In this document: positions 37,961 through 51,400 of the stretch, one piece after another
Layout of the letters: each line of letters begins with the position of its first letter
Position numbering within the stretch: the first letter of the stretch is position 1
Origin: Cyprinodon diabolis
Taxonomy: Eukaryota; Chordata; Actinopteri; Cyprinodontiformes; Cyprinodontidae
Assembly: GCA_030533445.1 (NCBI GenBank)
Contig: CM060070.1
Span: forward strand, 29,412,501 to 29,476,500
Length of the DNA: 64,000 nucleotides
Direction: 5' to 3'
Position numbers and translations under genes: made by a program
The notes under the pieces: model-generated
The model's database searches: none
What the model saw: the letters and a program-made list of their open reading frames with translations, nothing else
What the model was told of the DNA's origin: nothing

Positions 37961-40461
37961 CGTTCTGAAGTTAAAGAAGTTAAAGAATGCTCTGAAGGAC
38001 ATCAATGATGCCAAAGTTGTGTGTCAGCAGCTCCTTTATCCTGGTGCAAAAGAAGCTCCAGGATCTGCTGCTTTTGGGCAGGGTAATGCTTCTAACTCTG
38101 AATAACTTTTTCAAGGCAGTACAGATTACTCTAATAAATTAAGAGAATTGCAAACATAACACTCGAAGTTTTTTTTTTTATTTACAATAAAAAAAACCTT
38201 ACTGCTTTTCTTAGGAAGCGGAAACATCTGGATGGATGACTTAGGCTGCACAGGAAATGAGATAAGCCTCCTTCAGTGTACCTTTGGTGGATGGGGAATC
38301 CATAATTGTGGCCATTCTGAGGATGCTGGTGTTAGGTGTGAAACTGGTAAGGCTTCCAACTCCAAGTGACATGTATCCATATTTTGCTGAGAAACAGACA
38401 GAAACACCCTATAACCTCCCTATTCCCGTGTGCGTGTTGGTGTCTGGCAGGATCTGAGCCCAACAGGAGGGACCCCACCCCTGAATACACTGTGGACCAT
38501 AATGCAACCCTTACTGCGGAACTGGGGGAGCTGTTTGACAGTGGGCATGACTGTGACCTGAACATACCAGTAATGGTGGACAACAGCACTGTAGAGACAG
38601 TCTGTGTTCACAGGGTTATACTCTCCTTGAACGCTAATCTCAAAGAATCACAGCCAGATTTCCACAGACTGAGCATCAGCGTCTCCTCTGAATGCAGTCA
38701 GTATACCAAAACATTTCTAAGGTAAGTTTATTTCCAGCCATCTGAGCTTGCTCTCAACATATATATTTTTTCTGGACTTTTTGAAAATGACCCAATTCTA
38801 TTGGTAAGTTACTTGAAAGCAATGCAGGATTTTCCTTCCATTTTGTAATAACTCAGAACAGAGGACCCAGAATTCAGGACAGTGGAATAATTAAAGGCTT
38901 TTATTTTAAACACAAGAGCAGTTTGTGGATCTGATGTATCAGCAGCTAGGGTGTCTATGACTGAAACTCTGCTAGTTTAGTCCTGTATCCAAAAAACGAG
39001 GATGGTTCCAGCCGGTGAACAGAAGCAGCGGGCACTGCAAAAGAGTTCCGGACGTGGAAGGCTGCAGAGGGGCAGGCAGACCCAAAGGTCCAAAGGCAAA
39101 AACAGATCAGGATTGGACAATCAGAACACTAAACTCGCTAGAAAACTCGCTTTACCAAAGGCTCAAGAATAATCTGGCTCTGTTAGCTGGGAAACAGGGA
39201 GCTTAAATAGGAAACCAGAACAGCTGGATCTGGTGAGGAACAGAGCAGAGCTAGACAGGTGAAGGAAATTAGCAATCAAGCCAGCCATTAGCGCGCAAAA
39301 TCATGACACATTTATCTTCTATTAAGTGTTGTTGTATTACTTAAAACCCTGACTTAACCCTATATATTTTGGAGATTATTGTATTAAGTTATTTGTTAAA
39401 GATAACTAATGAATATTTCATATTTCAGATACTTCTACACAAGAAACGTTAAATTCACGATAACCTCTACCTGCATAATCAAGATAGCTTATGACTGGGG
39501 CCTGACAGAACTCCAGGACGAGGCAGCACATGTTTTCAGGAAGGTTCTCACAGAAGATTCCACTTTCCAGAGCCAGATCTCTTTCTGTCAGTATGCAGTT
39601 CTAGTCAGCGATGAGGCTCTGAAGGACATCTGTCTTCGTTACCTGGCATGGAACTGTGAGACCCTGATCGATTCTCCTGCTTGGACCAAACTTCCTCTCT
39701 TTCTTGTCAAAGCCCTTCTTTCACGTTCAGACATTTTGGTTCATAATGAAACTGTCATTTTGCATGGACTGGAGAAGTGGGCAGCAGCTCAGGAAAACAC
39801 CACTATTCCTGACATCCTTTTGAAGCTTATCCGCTTCCCGATGATATCGGCTGAGGACCTCCACAGAATGGATGGTTCCCAGTATCGCATCGGAAAGCTG
39901 GAGGGCTTTGGGTTTAATTCTCTGCCTGTCAGTGTTCTGCTCAGTGACCTGACAGAGCAACGGGACATCTATACTCCCAGGATTTATACCGGTGCCACAT
40001 GGAGCTTCACATTCAGCACTCAGGAGATCAGAGCTTACAACTATTCTGGCGTCTACATCGTTAAGGGTCAGCGAACGAGTAGCCTAACATCTGACTTCCA
40101 AACACCTGTTCACACCAGTTCCTACTTTGCATTTCAGAATGTTCTCTGGAGAGTGAAAGTATTTGTCCAGGAAAAAGACTGTGTGAGAGAAAGTGTGAGC
40201 TGCCCTTCTCTACCTGCAGTTAGTTTAAAGATTCAGGAAAAGCAAAATAACTTACCCAGTGAAATGCTTAGCCGCATTTGTTATAGAAACAAGATTGTTC
40301 TAAGGTGTAGAGGGAGGCATGTTTTTTACATTGCTGAATTCAATTCTGTTGATAGCGAGAACCCTATATTTATTCCCAGTCTTGCAGAACAGACTTACCC
40401 ATGTCAATCAACAGGGTTCTCATATCAAGTGGTGGTTTGTCCTTACTACTCAACGGATTAG
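37961..40461 (+). CDS. lgals3bp-like: Galectin-3-binding-protein-like (SRCR-BTB-BACK), 5' incomplete
   Basis: Four exons join in frame: about 37961-38082, 38215-38346, 38451-38721 and 39429-40461 (TAG). They encode the second half of an SRCR domain (DAKVVCQQL, then [16 protein letters not shown] and GVRCETG), a BTB/POZ domain ([17 protein letters not shown]), a BACK domain ([18 protein letters not shown]-like YLAWN) and the C-terminal region with [12 protein letters not shown]. That order is specific to galectin-3-binding protein, a secreted, oligomeric glycoprotein of the extracellular matrix and innate defence. The expected signal peptide and the GTVCDD first half of SRCR are absent. In the expected place is a short lysine-rich duplication (GAAGTTAAA twice) preceded by an in-frame TGA. 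The remaining 500 or so codons are open, so this is either a young pseudogene or a gene whose first exons I cannot see. A solo LTR occupies the third intron. Confidence 0.85.
38844..39308 (-). mobile_element. Solo LTR with 5-bp target duplication
   Basis: On the minus strand the 465-bp block begins TGTCATGATT and ends AGTTATTACA, the TG...CA form of an LTR. The flanks are CATTT on both sides (38839-38843 and 39309-39313), an exact 5-bp duplication. Inside are a TATTTAAG box and an AATAAA signal in the right order for the minus strand. No internal retroelement sequence is present, so it arose by LTR-LTR recombination. It lies antisense in the intron before the last exon of the LGALS3BP-like gene. 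Confidence 0.85.
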
Positions 40462-40744
40462 GTTTGGTATTCTCATGAAAACCAACGAAATGGAGAGCGT
40501 ATTGTATAATCATTGCTATTATTTAATCATATATATGTATGCACAGCATTCTATCAAAGAAATACCAACTGAACCAGTGTAATATTCCCCTGTGAGGAAC
40601 CAAACTTAAATGAGGACCAAAAGTGTTAAAAAAATTAAAAAACTTTTTCAATAATTTTAAAAAATGACAAAGGATCAACAGGGAAAACAAAATAACATGG
40701 GCCCAACTCAACTGAGGTCAACTGAAAAGTAACTAACTCTGCTT

Positions 40745-41490
40745 AGGGCCCTATCACACCTTGCCGATTTATCCAGCATATGCCTGATGTCCCAGAATCT
40801 TCTAAAACGCTGGCATACACTAAACGTCCTATGCTTTTTTTTCAATTTTGGGTGTATATATATCGAGTATTCTTTATGCGTCCAGACCGTATGTCAAACG
40901 ACAGCCTAACTTATGCATAACGCACTGGAGCGTAATGCCCATTAAATGATACACAAGCCCGTGTCCTGAGGGGGGCAGCGATGCGCCTGGAGGAACCTTA
41001 TCTGCATAAATAGATTTATTTGATTGCTGTATTAACCTAACTGCCTGCCAAAAAAAAAGAATAGAGAAAAAGAAAGTAGGTTTGCAGTCACAGTAGATTC
41101 AGTGCCATGTTTGCTAGGAAGTTTGTTGGTCGTGATATGCATTGGAAATAAGGTCTTGATAAGTTATACATAAGTTATGCACACATTACTCCTAGGTTTT
41201 GGATAAGCTAGACATTACGACTTATGAGTAAATTACACTTTGCATATCTCAACGATCACATAACTTACCTGTAACTTATGCCCCTCTTATGGCATACGCT
41301 GGTATACGTCGGGAAATCCCGAAGTATTTGCCGTATGTCGACGTGTTTCAGCATGCTTCAGCTTACTTCATCGTGCTTATACCTTATACAAAATGTACCC
41401 ATAACTTAGCCAACATATGCCATCATTTTTGCTAGATTTTTCATATGTCTGGCATACTCTCGCTAAATCGTCAATGCCTTTAAATAGGGG
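40745..41490. mobile_element. Probable MITE with GCATA/CTTATGC-rich interior
   Basis: The left part (TTGCCGATTTATCCAGC followed by ATATGCC) reappears inverted on the right as TTGACGATTTAGCGAGAG followed by TATGCC. The interior is dense in short words TATGC, GCATA and CTTATG, unlike its flanks. The exact ends and a target duplication could not be fixed. It lies just after the LGALS3BP-like gene. Confidence 0.5.
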
Positions 41491-44085
41491 TGGAATAACT
41501 TAAAGGGAGGCACAATATAACAGAGAAAAACCAATAAAAAAAAATCCGTACAAAACTAAAACATAATAAAAAAATAAAACAACTCTTTAACCTAGCACAA
41601 GTAATACGTAAATATTAAGGTGACAAAATAACTGAGGTCAACTTAAACAAAATTTCCCACTCAGTTCTTCGGGAAAGTGGTATGTTCCTGGCTTCCACCT
41701 GCAGCTGATCTGCATTTGCAGAACCTCAAAGACAAGAACAAGAGTGAGTTAAACCATTCAGACATATGAACTAAAGTGTGCACCCATAAGAAAATATACA
41801 TCTAAATGGAATAACTTAAAATTAATATGGAACTAAATACGAACTTTGAAAACTATACAAACACTTTGTTGTGGAGGTAGAAGGATCCACCACATACCCC
41901 AAGTTGATTTTTAAGACATTTTGATTATATTTTTTCAGGGGTGTCTCAATCTGATTGTTTTGCTGCTTGTACTTATTATCGATTTCTTCAGTGTAATAAA
42001 AAAAAAACACAACATGACCATTGTATGAATTTTTTTAAATGATTTTAGTTATCCATCCATTCTCATTGTAACCACAGCTGACGTGGGGCAGACTGAAACT
42101 GAGCACCTTTGGGCAGTCATATTAGGAAATAACGACAGAGATCTAGCTTGAACCCTGACATCCTCACCTACAGTCATCTCTAGTAACTTACAAAGACGTT
42201 TAAACTCCATTTTCAAATAGTATCAAGATAAATCTGCTATAAATCATATAAAAGGTCAACAGCAGCAACCAGTTAAGCGCAAATATCAGCAGAACGGGTT
42301 TTTCCTGTTTTATTTATTGTTTTGTTCCAACAGGCCCTGTAATAGTTTGATCCTGCTAAGAGTATTTGGGAAAAAACAATACATGTGTGAAGGTTTTCCC
42401 AAGTAGATCTCTGAGAACTGGTCCTATGGAAAGTTTCTGTTCCCTCGAGTTTTCATGAGAAACATTTGCACTCCCTAAATCATTCTGGAAACTACCGTAA
42501 CTGTTTGGGAGAAGCAACAATAACACCAAATGTTTACAATAATTACAGGTTTCAGTAAAATTGCTGTTTTTCTCATTAATTGTTACTGCTCACGTTTTTG
42601 GTAATTGTATTTCTTTTAAAAGACTGTATAATCCAGATGTTCAAATGCACATAAAATGCAATGATTTCAATAAAATATTAAATAGAGCTGCAAAAACAAA
42701 AGATTGAGTTAACAATACCTAAGTAGTGTTTATTTAGAGTGCCTTGTAGAACCCCTCACAAGGTATTCTATCATCCACAATGTAAAACATGGTGGTGGTG
42801 GCATCATGTCGTGGGTATACATTTTTTTCAGAAAGGATAGGAAACCTCTAAAATAAAAGAAAGAGATTTTTAATGTTTTGGAATAACTACTTTAGTATTT
42901 TAGCTGACGTTTTGTGCTATTTATTGACTTCATTACATTTATTTTTGTTACCAATCACACATATAGGTAAAACCAAGCCTATGGGATTCGGAAATTGTAA
43001 AGGTATAGTGATGTGCAAATAAAAAAATTGTGAAACAAGTAAACTAAATTATATTTTTTGTTTGACTTGAATAATGTTCAGAACACAATATACTCAGACT
43101 AAAATATCCAGAAGCATCTTAAATCTTATTAAATTAAATCATTCTCTGAATTATAAGGCACAGCATGTTTTTCCCCGTTCAATTTGATTAGATCTTAACA
43201 GCAGTTTTGAATTAAAGCTACAAGACTTCACTCAAAATATTATCCATGCTCAAGAAAAGAGCGATTAGGATGGTTCCTGTTAGTTTGGGTATCACAACCA
43301 AACTAATCTGTTTTTCATAAACGATCGCTTGCTAAAAATCTAGTCGAATTTTTAAATAGTCTTTGTTTAAACATTGAAATAAAAACAGGTGTGGTGGTGA
43401 CATGTTCACATGAAACACTCACTTTAGCAGCAACGTCCACCGCTCTTCTTTCCTTCTCTTTTCAGGAATCCGCTTAAGTATCTCTTTTCGGTATCCATCG
43501 TCGCAAAATCATTGTACGTATTGGTTATGGTTTCAATCTGGATTACCCAAAATTCCAAGTCGTAGTGTAAAAAATAAAATACTCAAAACCATTGTTCTTT
43601 TAAGATCTTCATTGCTTGAAACATATTATATGAGTGTATTTATACACAGTTATTAACATAGTAATTACAAGTAACACTGTCTGCTTTGCTATTGGTGTCG
43701 TGTTTTAACGGCTCACCATCATGTTGAAATCTGGCATGTATTGGGGTATTAATAAGGTCTGGTCAATTAACCTAGTATTACTTGAGTTTAAGAGGAATTT
43801 TTCGCACCATTATATCTGTAAAGAGACATCCTAGTCCACAACTGCAAAGGGGGCCCACCAGGAGACAGTGACGGGACCCCGAAGAGGTTGGGGGTCCCTA
43901 AGCAACTTCAGTCTCACTTCACTACTAAGAGCAATTTGTGGCTACAAGATAAGAACATAATGATTTCGCCCTTTTACTTTAACTTTATGTTGTGAGTTGA
44001 CTGACAGTATGTAATAAGTTACAGGGGTTCAAGGGGGTTAAGATGTTGGAAGAAGGGAATGGCAAGCGGTTTTAAAATAAATTCG
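41491..44085. other. Intergenic; no gene recognised
   Basis: AT-rich. A short piece at about 42755-42860 translates on the plus strand to a degraded Tc1 VKHGGGGIMSW motif, so an old Tc1-like copy once lay here. No exon with convincing splice signals was found on either strand. Confidence 0.4.
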
Positions 44086-44655
44086 GTTGTGCTGCCTTTA
44101 CATTCAAGATATGTCAAATTGTTTTATGACAAGACATTTTAGCGATTTAAGATATTTCTAATTATATTTTGACTAGTCAAAATACCTGTTCGGGATAGCT
44201 CTAATTACATTCTGACTAGTCAAAATGACGTCAGATTTACCATTAACTTGCATAGAGACGTCAGTTTAAATTATCTATAATGAATTACTGACTATCTGAA
44301 ACAAACATTTCAGATATCTACGATTTAATTACGTATAGTCATAAAGTAATTTCAAGATATTTCGATTTTAGTTTTGACGAGTCATAATTCTAATTAAAGA
44401 TATCTCAAATGCCACCATAATCTCATTTGAATTGAGAAAGCTTCCTGGAGTGGTAGCGAAACGTCTTCAAATCTTGGAAACCAAGTCCAGTGAATATTTT
44501 TTTGAATTTTTACGGAATGACTATGACTTGGATGACTGAGAACCTTTATCAGCATAAATACAGATATCTTAAATTACCATTCCGGATAGTCAAAATGTGG
44601 TTTTGTCAAGTCAAAATGTATTTTAAGATATCTGGAACGTAATGTGGATGGTCAG
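44086..44655. mobile_element. Probable MITE with repeated TTTTGACTAGTCAAAA palindromes
   Basis: The perfect palindrome TTTTGACTAGTCAAAA is at 44167-44182, with a near copy at 44211-44225 and TTTTGACGAGTCATAA-like versions further right. The edges are roughly inverted (CATTCAAGATATGTCAAA at the left, and CGTTCCAGATATCTTAAA on the reverse strand at the right). No coding frame is present. It lies upstream of the mpnd promoter. Confidence 0.5.
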
Positions 44656-44929
44656 ACGAAACCGAATTTGTGTGCAAATGGCTTGCCATACAGGCACAGG
44701 CCCCACCCGCCTGTACTACCAGCAGATGGGGGTATAGTGAGGAAGCGGACCTACAGCTGGAGGTCTGCTGCCCTCTGCTGGCTGCTTCCCGGTAAATATG
44801 CTTCTTGTACTCCTATAAAGAAACCACATCTCATGTTGAAGAAGGAATGAACCATATTACATTTTAGCATGAGATAGGCTCTTTCTATAACCCCTATAAA
44901 AACCATTATAACTCCACCGTTTGGTATCT

Positions 44930-45410
44930 GTTCGCCTCAGAGCGACCAGGCGGCACTTTTTATCTCCAACCGGCAGAGAAAACAACAGATAACTGCCGCT
45001 TCACGTGCGCGCGGCGACGCTGGATTTTCAATTTGATATTTTTCAGGAGGAAACTCAGATTTACCCTTTAAATATGGTTATATTTGCTCAGACATAACGG
45101 AGAGGTGAATAATGACTCCGCTGCTGCGCGTCCAGTTGAGAGGAACACAGGGAGAGTGACAAGGACGGGGAGAGAGGGAGGAAGAAAGGGGAGGGGAACT
45201 GACATTAAAGCAACACAACAAGGAAACTACACTGCGGTGCCTCAGAGACGCCTTCATTTTATGTTTTTGAATAATAGCCGGAGCTAGTGAGGCGAAGTGT
45301 GAGTGAAAGGCAGCCCCCGGAGAGCTGCGGCTGTAAGTGTCCGGGGCAGAAAGCGGCTGTTTGGACCGAGCTGGATTTAAAGGCGCTCTCCGTCTCTTTC
45401 TCAGACATGG
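44930..45410 (+). promoter_or_regulatory. mpnd: mpnd promoter and 5' UTR (CpG-rich)
   Basis: The stretch is richer in CpG than its surroundings (for example GTGCGCGCGGCGACGC near 45006) and leads into a purine-rich leader. The first coding exon contributes only ATGG (45407-45410) before a GTGAGA donor. Short upstream reading frames in the leader were not judged meaningful. Confidence 0.55.
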
Positions 45411-48400
45411 GTGAGAATAATGAAAGAGGGCTTTTAATTGTGATTCTGAGGGAAATTAACAGAGAGAGGAGGAGAGGAGGGGGCAGCAGCCATGCAGGCC
45501 TCTTTTCCTGTGTCCTGTAATTGGAATAGGAAACAATAAACATCAGCTCAGTTTAACTGGAATTAATTAAATCCCCAATTTAGATCATCTTCAGATAAAC
45601 AGCCACACTTTAAAGGCTCTATATCTGTAGCATGCGGCAGTAAAGAGGGAAGCTCATTACAACAATGGATTAATCCTTATGTGTGAGGATTTCCTGCTCA
45701 AATAGTCCTGAAAAGTATTTGTGCTTTATAACAATTCGTGATGCTTATTTTGATTGTTTTGAGATTAGATTGTCTGGGTTTAACTGTTTCTGTTTTCCTC
45801 AGGGTCAGAGCCACCTGGATCCCCTCAGGTGGTGGAGGATGGAGGTGAGGAAGATGAGGAGGAGCTGAGTGGAGGAGAGGAGGCAGATTTTAGGTCCAGC
45901 TCAGGCAGAGGCTCCCTGCTGACCCGGAGGGGCATCACCCTGAGAGTGCTGCTGAAGGATGGGCTGGTGGAGCCTGGCGATGGCGTGTTGGCCATCCACT
46001 ACCTGGTAATGAAACACAGCTTTAAAATCAAGAACATGATCTGGGATGTAATCCCATCCTCTGCCTCTCCCCCCCCCAGGGTAAGAACTTTGTTGGGGAC
46101 CTGCTGAATGATGGGAAGATCCGATGGGTGGAGACGGGCCAGATCTTTAACTCCCCCAGCGCCTGGGCGACCCATTGTAAACGCCTGGTGAACCCGGCCA
46201 AGAAGTCCGGCTGTGGATGGGCATCAGTGCGCTACCGGGGTCACAAGCTGGCCCAGTTTAAGACCACCTGGCTGCACAAGTATCAACCAAGCGCGGACAT
46301 GGTGAGGAGAGGGAAGGAGTCACGCCAACTTTAGAGATGAAATGAAACTTCAGACGTTTAGAGTGTTTCTTAACAGATTTAATCGATAGAATAAGCCCCA
46401 GCTAAGGCAGCATTTTACAGGTAGTGACCATCCTGTTAATGGTAATCTTACTATGGATGTTTTCTTTACATTCCTGGAAAAGATAATAATAACTAAAAGT
46501 TACAACCATCCAACCTTTATTTTTATCTGTAATTTTTTTGCTAGATTGTTTTTGCATGTATGACCCATTTTCTGCCTGATATTATGTTTGTGCAAAACAG
46601 TTTAGCAAGTGCCTTTAGAGTAGAAACAGCCATTATAACCTCTGGGCTTCAAAATGGGCACAAGTTGTTTTCTTTTGCCATCAAGGTACATGGTTCCACT
46701 GGAAGTCTCTAAACTCTACAACCTTACTTTTGTGATGGAATGGGGGGAAAAATAAGCTTTTTTTTTAATAATATCAATCCCAAACCTGCAGTTAATAGGT
46801 ACTGGGGCTGCAACTAAAGATTATTTTGCTACTGGATGAATTTGTTGATAATTTTTTTTGATTAATCCATTAATCATCTGATAGCAAAATGTTCCTTAAA
46901 GAAAACTTTTTACATAGTTTTTTTTTTTATCTTAAATGCAAAATGTTTATATATGCGTTTTGTAATTTTGGTATATTTGCTGCTCAAGAGTTGGTTGATC
47001 TGTCACCTCAAGGCATATTTTAAAACTCAATCAATTACTAAATTAGTTGACGAGTATTAAATAGTCGATTAATCCGATTGTTTTAGCTCTAATATGTTCT
47101 AGGGTTGTCAAAAGTATCGATACTCAAAAAAGTATCGATACTGAAACATTGTATCTGGATACAATACTCATTTTCAAAAATATCGATACGGTGCTACCAC
47201 CAGTGGCACCTAAAGTGCATCTAAAGTGCAGAATAGAGGAAAATGCACTTTCAGAACACTGTGTGATTGAATAATTCTGTGCACTTTTCACTTTCAGACT
47301 TTTTTGTAACAGGTGCAGCTGCTGAGAATTATTTTTGTTTGGCTAGCGTCATCGTTATGCGTGCAAAGCATAGCCAAGGACGGAACATTTAATTTTATAT
47401 TTTTTAATCAAGCTTGTTTAATATTGTGCACAGCATAAAACCTCAAAATATTGTTCTTATTGTTTATTGTATTTATTTATTGTATTTTATTTATTAATGA
47501 AAATATTTCTGTTGAATTTTGGAGTCTTTGTTTTTATCCTTGTGGTATCGAAAATGGTATCGAGTATCGAATATTTTCCTTAATATCGGTATCGAGTTGA
47601 AAAGTTTAGTATCGTGACAACCCTAATATGTACACAGTACTTAATTGTTGTTATGGAAACTTGGTGACTTCAGACACATATTCAACCCTGTGGCTAAAAA
47701 ATCATTAATACTTTTAATCGTTTCATTAAATGGCAGGAAAATAGAAGGACATGAGCAACATAGTAGACATTCCCAGTAATTATGATCAATTAAAAGAACT
47801 AGAATATGACCAATGATAAATGATTATGACTGTTAAAGAGGGGATGTTGTTGTAACTGATGGTTTTGTTTAAAGCTCTATATCCTTAAAATGGGTTAGGC
47901 AAATTAAATTACTCTCCTGAATATTTATTAGGGCTGCAACTAACAATTATTTTGCTAATTAATTAATCTGTCAATTATTTTTTCGATTAATTGATTATGA
48001 ATCGCATAACCAAAGGTTCCTTGAAGAAGAATTTTAAGAAATTAAACCAGGTGAAACTAAAACTTTTCCACTCTAGGAGTTCTGGATAGAGCATATTGAT
48101 GGACATAAAATATTTGTTTTTATCTTAAATGCGAAATTTTTATATATTATTTTAAGATTTTGGTATAATTACTGCTCTAAGTGGGTCGATCTGTCAGCTA
48201 AAGGCATGTTTTACAGTTTCTATACTCTAGTTAATGATTAATCAATTAGTAAATTAGTTGAAGATTATTTCAATAATCGATTTATCACGATTAATCAAAT
48301 TAATTGTTTCAGCCCTAATATTTATTTATGTTGAATTGATCATGCTGCTATGCTTAATGTGACTGTAAGATTCCTGAGGTTATAGATGGTTCATCTGACA

Positions 48401-51400
48401 CTACACACAGTCATCCTCCTTATAAACCAAAGTATTACCAGATGCACCTTTCCTCTTTTTTCATTATTTTCTAAATGGAAATTTAGGTTCTAGAAGACTG
48501 ATAGTGTTTAATAGATTATTAGTACGTATTATATATTTATTAATCTGTTTTCAACTTTTTAAAAAAATGATGTTAGAGCATGGTGAGTGAAGAAGATGAC
48601 GACGAGGATGAGGAGGAAGGGAAGGCAGCTGTGCCGGCAGATGAGAAGAACAAGAACAACAAACCTGGTTTAAATGGTCTCTTCTTTTCTCCTATCCTCT
48701 CCTATTTTAGCTTAACTCATTCAAAGCTGTTAACATCTTCACTTTGTTGCAGATGTAATGGTCTTACGTCGAGCCGACAGAGAGAGGATTCCCGTCCGAT
48801 ATTGCACTTTGGGCACCAGGGACGCAGCCAGGTACTGCATGCCTTACAGTGGTATTTCTGCTTTTTTTTTTTTTTGCTTGATGCTTGCAGGATTATGAAC
48901 TCTTTGCATTGCCCTCAGAGATCCACACACGCTGGTGGAGCTGTCGGCGTTTTCAGCCATCAACAGGTTCCAACCGTTCAATGTAGCCGTCTCTAGTAAT
49001 GTTCTGCTGCTAATGGTGAGTGTTGAGGCGCTTAGAAAAAGTATAGCGGAAAACTGGTAAAAAGCTTACTGAAAAATGGGGATTTTTTTTTTAAGGACTT
49101 TCACTGTCATCTAACCTCCAGTGAGGTGGTGGGCTACCTTGGAGGGCGATGGGACACAAACACGCAATGTTAGTATGATGTTATAGAAAGTGTTTGGAAT
49201 AAATAGAGAATTAAACTTCCTCTTTATTACCTTAATAAACATCTCTGTGTTTTAGTGCTGACAGTCCTAAGGGCTTTCCCGTGTCGGACCAGGCTGGCTG
49301 ACAGAGATACGGCCTCCGCTGTTGAAGAGGAGGTAAAACATGGATGTGCAGCTTATCGGCATTACTTTTAACAAACATCAGAACACACTGTGGAATGTAA
49401 ACACAGCTCCTGTCTCTTTAAATTTCAGTTAAGTTCAGTTGTTGTCCAATAATGGGAAAATTAACCAAAAAGAAAAATAGAAAAACTTTGAAAACTTTTC
49501 AAGGCGCAGCTAGAATTCACATTTTTTACAAATAGGTCAGCTCAGAGTTAGCAGCCTTACTGTGGAGGACCCAACCTGCCATGAATAAAAGATTCCTTGT
49601 GTTATAACTTTAAAATCATTATTTATATGCAGTTTGCTGTATATTGACTACATTTACCAGGTTTCATAATGTTAATTTCACCTGGAGTTTCCCTGCAATA
49701 TGTTTTATCTGTTTAGAGTTGGAAAATAGTCCATCTGTAGTACATGCTTTTATTTTGCTCTTGTAAGCTAATGTGTTTTCCGGGTTAGACAGTAAAAACA
49801 GCACAATAAAGTTACCCAACGAACTGCACTACCTGCTGCTAACTATACTACTCTAACTCTACTGCCAAATCTCTAACCCTGCTAAGTTGATTAGCAAGAA
49901 CACATTATAAGTTAGCCATAGATACTAGCTCTATACAGCCAGGAGAAAAGCTGCAACAGTGATGCTGTGCCAAAGTCCCCCCTCGGTTTTTACATTTAGA
50001 GCTGCACATTAAGGAAGAAGAGGAAGTCGGAAAAGTTTTAGTGGAGGAATGGAGAGGCGGGAATAAACAACTTCAGAAATATCTGTTTGGTGAGAAAATA
50101 CTACTTAGATGTGTATGATTAGAAAGTAGATCAGTTATTAAAGATAAGAAACAAACTAAAATAATAGGAAAATAATATAAAGGGGTCGAAAAACATGTTT
50201 TAAACATATTTGGGTGGTCAAAAAAATCAGAAAGTTTAAAACAGCAATGCATTTACTTCTTATAAAAAGTACATGAAAAATACAAAGAAAACTATTATTG
50301 TATATTCATTGTTTAAATAAAGAATAGGAGTAAAAGTGCAGATATAAAATAGAACAGTTAAAATACATTCAAATTGAATTAATTTATCAATTTTTTTATA
50401 TTTTTTAGTATCTCTAATTTCCATCATTTTGTTGCGTTTAAAAGCACATTAATTTAAATTAAATGCTATTTCTTTGACAATTAATTATATTTCAGTCTTT
50501 TTTTATGTATTTTTAAATATGGCAGAATTGGTCCTCCATACTTTACTGGAGTTGTGTGGTCCGTAAATGTTTCGTTCAAATAGAAGAATGAATTGCGTAA
50601 ACAAGCTGAATTGAATCAGTTCATAAACAGCTGTTCTCTTTTTCCTATTCCTGTCATCAAAGCTGAAGTTTATAAATAAAGGTTTAGTTTCTGTTTTGTT
50701 TTCAGATCTGTCAGAACCTGTTTATGCGGGGCTTATCGTTAGTGGGCTGGTACCACAGCCACCCCCGAGGTCCGGCCCTGCCGTCGCTGCAGGACATTGA
50801 CTCCCAAATGGATCACCAGCTGAGGCTGCAGGGCTCCAACAATGGCTTCCAGCCCTGTCTGGGCATCATCTGTGGTTAGTAACTGTTTTTTTTTAGAAAC
50901 ACCAGTGTTAGGATAATTATCATTTAAGATGTGAGTTTATTACACCTTTGTATTGGCTGCCTGTTGGATGTCAGAACTGATGTTTTAATGTAATTATTGT
51001 ACTAAACATGGTGTAATAAACTCACACATGTTCAATGATAATTATCTTAACACTAGTTTGATTGTAATATTACAAAGTTGTTGCTCTGATTCAAGGAGAA
51101 ACTAAATTTAGCACTTAGCATACTTCTTACCTTATCTGAGTCTGTTTAATCTGGTAAATAAGGGGGGGGGGGGGGGGGGGGGGACGACTACTGTGTACTA
51201 ACACTTTACTCGTGACAAAAACAAAGCTGACTTTGTCAGAGGTGGTGAATCCAGGTTCAGTAGGAACTCTGCCTAGTTTCCTTTCATCCTGTTCACTGAA
51301 CCAGATCACCAGTGACTGGTTCGATCTGAATTCAGCAAATCGGTAAGGACCCTTAAGCCAAAGTGTGTCAGTGGAGGCTGCATGCTTCCTATCATAGGAA

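Noticed and set aside
45084..45543. ORFs in the mpnd leader on both strands
   Set aside because: They lie in the CpG-rich 5' UTR, show no domain, and the splice-consistent start is the ATG at 45407.
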